This document shows, piece by piece, positions 61,369-64,000 of a DNA stretch of 64,000 nt (the first letter of the stretch is position 1; each line of letters begins with the position of its first letter). This DNA is from Mangrovihabitans endophyticus (GTDB lineage Bacteria > Actinomycetota > Actinomycetes > Mycobacteriales > Micromonosporaceae), in contig NZ_BMMX01000001.1 of the NCBI RefSeq assembly GCF_014646155.1, forward strand, positions 1,041,720-1,105,719. The letters run 5' to 3'. The notes below the pieces were generated by a model, which was not told where the DNA came from, did not search any database, and was given only the letters and a program-made list of their open reading frames with translations. The position numbers and the translations under genes are program-made.

Positions 61369-61380
61369 CGACGTACGTCG
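61369..61380. promoter_or_regulatory. 12-bp perfect palindrome CGACGTACGTCG
   Basis: It lies in the 206-base gap between the divergent protease and Pro-rich protein genes, ~58 bases before the protease start. It is a candidate regulator binding site. Confidence 0.4.
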
Positions 61381-61517
61381 CCGTAATGGGGAAAACCCTT
61401 GCGCCGGTCGGGGGAACCGGATCCGGCACGGTGCCGGGCGGACACGACCTCTCGCCGTGCCGGTCGTTGTAGCAGAAGCAGACGCACCCGACCGAGACAT
61501 GCGGAGGTTCGACGGCC

Positions 61518-62258
61518 GTGCAGCCAGGCCACGACGGCTCGTCCGGTGATCGTCCGGTGTTCGTGGACCGCAACGGTCGGCGTCGCCGGGTGCTGGTGCC
61601 CGCCGGGCGGGCCGGCCTCGCCGCCATGCTGGCGGCGATGCTGGCGGTGCTGGCCGGCTTGACCCACGACGGCGCGCTGCCCGGATTCACCCTGCCCGAT
61701 CAGCAGGCCACCGACGCCGGTGACGACCCGGCGCGGGCGCCCGTAGCCGCCCGCGAGGATGCGGATTCCGCCGTGCCGCGCCCGTCGGCCGGCCAGACCG
61801 GCGCGTCGATGCGGCGTGCCCCGTCCGTGACGATCGAAGCCGGCGGGAGTCCCCCGGCGGCCACCACGCCACCGACTTCGCGCACCCGGCCCGCGGCGCC
61901 CCGGCCCGCGGCGCCCCGGCCCGGGGCACCCCGGCCCGCGGCGCCCCGGCCCGCGGGCACCTCGGCGTTCGCGTTGCCGAGCGCCCGATCGTCGCCCATG
62001 GCGGCCTCCTCCTCTGCGCCGACGCCGTCGCGGTCCCGGTCGCCGTCCCCGGCGCGGTCGGATGGCTGCTGCTCGGGGTCGCCCACGGTGCCGGCCAGCC
62101 CGGACACCCGATCGCCGTCGGCGCGATCCGGCATGCGCACCCCGGCTGCGCGCGGCGCCGTGAAGCTCCGAGGGGTGGGCGACGGCTGCGACCTGCCGCT
62201 CCCGAGCGTGGCCGTGGACGCCCGGTCCGTGGCGTGCCCCGACCTGGAGGCCCGGTGA
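61518..62258 (+). CDS. Pro/Ala-rich membrane-anchored protein
   Basis: 246 residues from GTG 61518, with GGAGG upstream. One transmembrane segment at ~33-50 ([15 protein letters not shown]) follows a positively charged N-terminus, implying an outside-facing Pro/Ala-rich tail with five 15-bp repeats (RPAAP). The stop overlaps the deacetylase-GT start (GTGA). From about 61960 the frame is also plausible in the phase of the downstream gene, where it gives a hydrophobic peptide but no start codon. The C-terminal half could therefore be misread if there is a sequencing frameshift. Function unknown; possibly a cell-envelope partner of the next gene. Confidence 0.5.
   Translation: MQPGHDGSSGDRPVFVDRNGRRRRVLVPAGRAGLAAMLAAMLAVLAGLTHDGALPGFTLPDQQATDAGDDPARAPVAAREDADSAVPRPSAGQTGASMRRAPSVTIEAGGSPPAATTPPTSRTRPAAPRPAAPRPGAPRPAAPRPAGTSAFALPSARSSPMAASSSAPTPSRSRSPSPARSDGCCSGSPTVPASPDTRSPSARSGMRTPAARGAVKLRGVGDGCDLPLPSVAVDARSVACPDLEAR
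61887..61961. repeat. 15-bp tandem repeat, five copies
   Basis: Five near-identical units of CGGCCCGCGGCGCCC encode [10 protein letters not shown] in the Pro-rich protein. It is a likely site of length variation. Confidence 0.7.
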
Positions 62259-64000
62259 CGGCGCGTGCTGCCCGGCGGCCCCGCACCCACTGGTGGCTGC
62301 TCGGGGTGGCCTCGGCGTTGTTGCTGATGGCGCTGTGCGCCAACGGCTATGTGCGCCACATCGGCGCGGAGAGCGCCGAGGCGCCCCGCGCTCCCGGCGC
62401 CGGCACGGCGGCCTCACCCGAGGTGCTGGCCGGCGGGCCGGTCCAGCAGCTCGCGCCCGGCCGGGCAGCGGAGGCGCTGCGGCTGCCGCCCGGCACGCTC
62501 GCGCTGACCTTCGACGACGGCCCCGATCCGCGCTGGACCCCGCGCCTGCTCGACGTGCTCGCCCGGCATCGTGCCCACGCCACGTTCTTCGTCGTCGGCG
62601 CTCAGGTGGCCGAGCATCCCGACCTGGTGCGCCGGATGATCGCCGAAGGACACGAGATCGGCGTGCACGGGTACGCCCACGATGACCTCTCGGCGATGGC
62701 CGGCTGGCACCAGCGCGCCGACCTGGCCGCCACCCAGGCGGTGATCGCCGCGGCCACCGGGACCCGCACCCGGCTGCTGCGCCTGCCGTACTCGTCCACC
62801 GTCGACTCGGTGAGCGCGGCGCAGGAACGGGTCATGCGGCGAGCGGGCGCCCAGGGCTATCTCACTGTCCTCACCGACCTGGACACCAAGGACTGGCGGC
62901 GGCCCGGCACCGCCGCCCTGGTACGCGCGGCGACGCCGGCCGGTGACGCGGGCGCGGTGGTGATGATGCACGACAGCGGCGGCGACCGTTCGCAGACCGT
63001 GGCGGCGGTCGACCGGTTGCTCACCGAGCAGCCGGACCGCCGGTTCACGACCGTGTCGCAGGCGCTGGAGCTGCCGTCGCCGTCGGCCGCCCCGCCGAGC
63101 CTGCTGGCGCGCGGGCACACGCTCGTCGCGCTGCAACACCTCGGCTCGGCCGCGGCCGCGGCGATGTCGGTGCTGCTGGCCGTGGCGGTGCTCCTCGGGG
63201 TGGCACGGCTGGTGCTGCAGGTGCGCTACTCGCGGCGGCACGTGCGGCGCGTCCGTCGGGATCGGGGACGCCGCGGCTACTTCGGACTGGTGTCGGTGAT
63301 CGTGCCGGCGTACAACGAAGCCGCGAACATCGCCAGCACGGTGCGCTCGCTGACCGCCGGCACCTATCCGGCGGTGGAGGTCGTGGTGGTCGACGACGGG
63401 TCGAGCGACGACACCGCCGGCATCGTGGAACGGATGGCCCTGCCGGGCGTACGGGTGATCCGGCAGCGCAACGCCGGCAAGCCCACGGCGCTCAACACCG
63501 GCATCGCCGCGGCGCGCGGCGACCTGCTCGTCCTGGTCGACGGCGACACGGTGTTCGAGCCCGACGCCATCGACCGGCTGGTGCAGCCCTTCGCCGACGT
63601 GTCGGTGGGTGCGATCTCCGGAAACACCAAGGTCGCCAACCGGGGTGGCCTGCTCGGCCGATGGCAACACCTGGAATACGTGATCGGGTTCAACCTGGAT
63701 CGCCGGATGTTCGACCTGGCGCGGTGCATGCCGACGGTGCCGGGGGCGATCGGCGCTTTCCGGCGCGCGGCCCTGGCCGAGGTGGGCGGCGTGCCCACCG
63801 CGACGCTGGCCGAGGACACCGACCTGACCATGGCGGTGATCCGGGCGGGGTGGCGGGTGGTGTACGAGCCTGCCGCGATCGCCTGGACCGAGGCGCCTAC
63901 GACCGTCGCCCAGTTGTGGCGGCAGCGGTACCGGTGGTGTTACGGCACCATGCAGGCGATGTGGAAGCACCGGGGCAGCCTGGTCGAGCGCGGCGCCGGC
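62255..64000 (+). CDS. Polysaccharide deacetylase (NodB)-GT2 glycosyltransferase fusion, truncated by window end
   Basis: 582 codons are visible from GTG 62255, open at the window edge. There is an N-terminal membrane anchor (~13-31). The NodB deacetylase domain is at ~85-280: catalytic TFDDGPD, HGYAH metal ligands and a late MMHDSGG. A membrane segment lies at ~300-325. A GT2 domain follows from ~348: [35 protein letters not shown] and QRYRWCYG (QxxRW), as in processive beta-glycan synthases. Such bifunctional proteins make and de-N-acetylate an exported N-acetylglucosamine-like polymer. It is coupled to the Pro-rich gene. Missing: the C-terminal membrane part. Confidence 0.9.
   Translation, partial: MTARAARRPRTHWWLLGVASALLLMALCANGYVRHIGAESAEAPRAPGAGTAASPEVLAGGPVQQLAPGRAAEALRLPPGTLALTFDDGPDPRWTPRLLDVLARHRAHATFFVVGAQVAEHPDLVRRMIAEGHEIGVHGYAHDDLSAMAGWHQRADLAATQAVIAAATGTRTRLLRLPYSSTVDSVSAAQERVMRRAGAQGYLTVLTDLDTKDWRRPGTAALVRAATPAGDAGAVVMMHDSGGDRSQTVAAVDRLLTEQPDRRFTTVSQALELPSPSAAPPSLLARGHTLVALQHLGSAAAAAMSVLLAVAVLLGVARLVLQVRYSRRHVRRVRRDRGRRGYFGLVSVIVPAYNEAANIASTVRSLTAGTYPAVEVVVVDDGSSDDTAGIVERMALPGVRVIRQRNAGKPTALNTGIAAARGDLLVLVDGDTVFEPDAIDRLVQPFADVSVGAISGNTKVANRGGLLGRWQHLEYVIGFNLDRRMFDLARCMPTVPGAIGAFRRAALAEVGGVPTATLAEDTDLTMAVIRAGWRVVYEPAAIAWTEAPTTVAQLWRQRYRWCYGTMQAMWKHRGSLVERGAG

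Noticed and set aside
1..64000. CRISPR arrays, tRNA/rRNA genes, insertion sequences, att sites
   Set aside because: No regularly spaced direct repeats with unique spacers, no cloverleaf-type sequences and no transposase or integrase motifs were seen. The tandem repeats present are in-frame coding linkers.

Overview
The window is 64 kb of very GC-rich DNA. Its codon use, frequent GTG starts and gene content (Wag31-type DivIVA, PadR and MarR regulators, BCCT transporter, secreted M4 protease, modular NRPS/PKS genes) point to a filamentous actinomycete. I suspect Micromonosporaceae, but nothing here proves the genus. I see no rRNA, tRNA, CRISPR array, transposase or prophage gene. All functional calls rest on motif reading only; no database search was possible.

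Region 1 (about 97-36327) is a hybrid NRPS/PKS gene cluster. Its left arm (1123-6596) encodes a UbiB/ABC1 kinase, a free-standing PKS ketoreductase, an FAD monooxygenase, a double SRPBCC protein and an AraC regulator. An AraC paralogue is transcribed divergently at the edge. The next block (6728-13637) has two unrecognised proteins (one with HEAT-like and Ca-loop segments), a P450, an SRPBCC-SRPBCC-methyltransferase fusion and a second ABC1 kinase. It is closed by a perfect hairpin against a convergent SnoaL gene. The core operon (14406-33008) is tightly packed with 4-base overlaps: NTF2-like protein, aldo/keto reductase, serine hydrolase, NRPS A-nMT-PCP, PKS KS-AT-ACP, second serine hydrolase, a DH-FkbM-FkbH-ACP protein, PKS KS-AT-ACP and P450. 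Two more SnoaL proteins and a crotonyl-CoA carboxylase/reductase follow. The assembly line appears to use an N-methylated amino acid, a malonyl unit (HAFH), a glyceryl unit from FkbH and an ethylmalonyl-type unit (SAGH) supplied by the CCR. It has no condensation, cis-KR or thioesterase domain, so trans enzymes must reduce and release the chain. The product is unknown.

Region 2 (36271-40246) holds small regulatory and housekeeping-like genes: a winged-helix (HTH_42/AlkZ-like) protein, glyoxalase-fold proteins, a PadR regulator and a methyltransferase preceded by a 13-codon leader ORF.

Region 3 (40632-46147) may be the most interesting part. A four-domain A-T-thioester reductase-SDR protein lacks the amino-acid-binding Asp and has an aromatic-rich binding pocket. 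It converges on a BCCT transporter with a complete betaine cage. This is the architecture of the fungal ATRR glycine betaine reductase, and suggests a bacterial betaine-to-choline route coupled to betaine uptake.

Region 4 (46352-49575) has DivIVA, a MarR/glyoxalase divergent pair around a 46-bp near-perfect palindrome, and a stand-alone SagB-type nitroreductase.

Region 5 (49625-56595) is a three-gene operon: a KAP NTPase/TIR-like/NB-ARC/TPR giant, a methyltransferase-NTF2 fusion, and an AAA protein with a QW-motif helical domain and a degenerate Walker B. It looks like an uncharacterised NLR-like signalling or defence module.

Region 6 (56803-64000) holds a DHA2-type MFS exporter, a membrane protein, a secreted M4 metalloprotease with a P-domain, a Pro-rich membrane protein, and a polysaccharide deacetylase-GT2 fusion cut by the window end.
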